Shown here: one piece after another, positions 63,736 through 64,000 of the stretch
How positions within the stretch are numbered: position 1 is the first letter of the stretch
Layout: the number at the start of each line of letters is the position of its first letter
From: Synergistetes bacterium HGW-Synergistetes-1
GTDB lineage: Bacteria > Synergistota > Synergistia > Synergistales > Synergistaceae
Direction of reading: 5' to 3'
Length of the DNA: 64,000 nucleotides
Assembly (NCBI GenBank): GCA_002839185.1
Contig: PGXO01000001.1
Location: 124,001 to 188,000, forward strand
Made by a program: the position numbers and the translations under genes
Notes under the pieces: generated by a model
Told to the model about the DNA's origin: nothing
What the model saw: only the letters and a program-made list of their open reading frames with translations
Databases searched by the model: none

Positions 63736-64000
63736 TTGACGAACAGGACAAGAGATCTGATACCGTCTTTAACAGCTTTGATACTTTTCTGTTTCCTTTG
63801 CTTTGTTATTCCCGCAATATATCCTGACATGTTCGCCTACTCATCAAAAAAAATCGAAGTAACAATAACAGGAGGCATGTCTGCAGGGCAGGCCGCGAGG
63901 GCGCTGAAAGAGTCAGGCGTGGTTCGGGACGCAAATAAACTCGTCAAATGGATGATCAAACTTGAAATAGACAGGACACTCAGACCGGGAACATACCTTA
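63736..64000 (+). CDS. mltG: MltG/YceG-like endolytic transglycosylase, 5' part (runs off the window)
   Basis: The reading frame is open from TTG 63736 to the window end, with AAGGAGAG 7 nt before the start. The product begins with a cytoplasmic stub and one membrane helix (about 9-28). A LysM-like segment of the YceG family follows (IEVTITGGMSAGQAARALKE near residues 41-60, then LKESGVVRD and LRPGTYL). The catalytic domain lies beyond the window. MltG cuts nascent glycan strands at the membrane. The identification rests on about 88 residues. Confidence 0.75.
   Translation, partial: MTNRTRDLIPSLTALILFCFLCFVIPAIYPDMFAYSSKKIEVTITGGMSAGQAARALKESGVVRDANKLVKWMIKLEIDRTLRPGTYL

Noticed and set aside
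63190-63830. Several ORFs of 60-144 codons across the hairpin arrays
   Set aside because: They exist on both strands because the repeats are GC-rich and lack stops. The translated strings are repeat artefacts, and one runs antisense over the mltG start.

Overview
The window looks like a chromosomal stretch from a diderm, strictly anaerobic, amino-acid-fermenting bacterium, most likely a member of the Synergistota. The outer envelope is indicated by an RND pump with a TolC-type outer-membrane channel and by RseP. Anaerobic amino-acid metabolism is indicated by a complete histidine-to-glutamate (hut) pathway with a long-form urocanase, arginine deiminase plus ornithine carbamoyltransferase, a MeaB GTPase, and an 'orange protein' (ORP)-type Fe-S/MinD cluster. 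The lineage call is inferred from gene content only. TTG and GTG start codons are frequent.

Layout. 0.1-2.8 kb: a chimeric FMN-reductase/GNAT ORF, a CoA-disulfide-reductase-like flavoprotein and a cupin. 2.8-7.3 kb: an ORP-like operon (DUF5320, DUF134 regulator, IscU-like scaffold, two NifX/NifB-type proteins, two ferredoxin-bearing MinD ATPases, an MBL-fold protein) behind a promoter with two identical palindromes. 7.7-11.6 kb: a Cache-HAMP-PAS-GGDEF-HD-GYP protein and a membrane metallophosphoesterase. 11.7-17.7 kb: an RND tripartite pump, then tRNA-Gly(CCC) and a 27-nt inverted near-copy of its anticodon arm. 18.1-31.2 kb: nitroreductase, tig-clpP-clpX-lon-engB-valS-folC-pgeF and a Gfo/Idh oxidoreductase. 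31.3-37.1 kb: a small membrane protein, meaB, an rpiB-upp fusion, a WecA/TagO-like transferase, wecB and murA. 37.1-43.4 kb: a P-loop/Asp23 fusion, a family 4 UDG, and uppS-cdsA-dxr-rseP-ispG. 43.6-45.9 kb: arcA and argF. 46.0-52.6 kb: nadE, yebC, ruvC-ruvA-ruvB, DUF2905, a SpoIID-domain protein and queA. 52.7-59.4 kb: hutI-ftcD-hutH on the minus strand, divergent from hutU and a formimino-THF cyclodeaminase. 59.5-63.2 kb: a half-size DMT protein, then a minus-strand serine-synthesis pair (class V aminotransferase and serA). 63.3-63.6 kb: two oppositely oriented arrays of short hairpin repeats. The window ends inside an MltG/YceG-like gene.

The most notable observation is upstream of the aminotransferase-serA operon. 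There is a consensus-like promoter (TTGACA-17-TATATA), then a 45-codon leader ORF with a strong ribosome-binding site. Its product has 12 Ser, 5 Gly and 4 Cys residues. A GC-rich intrinsic terminator follows, and a 14-nt segment of the leader ORF can pair with the 5' arm of that terminator. Together these have the form of a ribosome-mediated transcription attenuator sensing serine (possibly also Gly/Cys charging). I know of no described serine attenuator of this kind, but I could not search for one.
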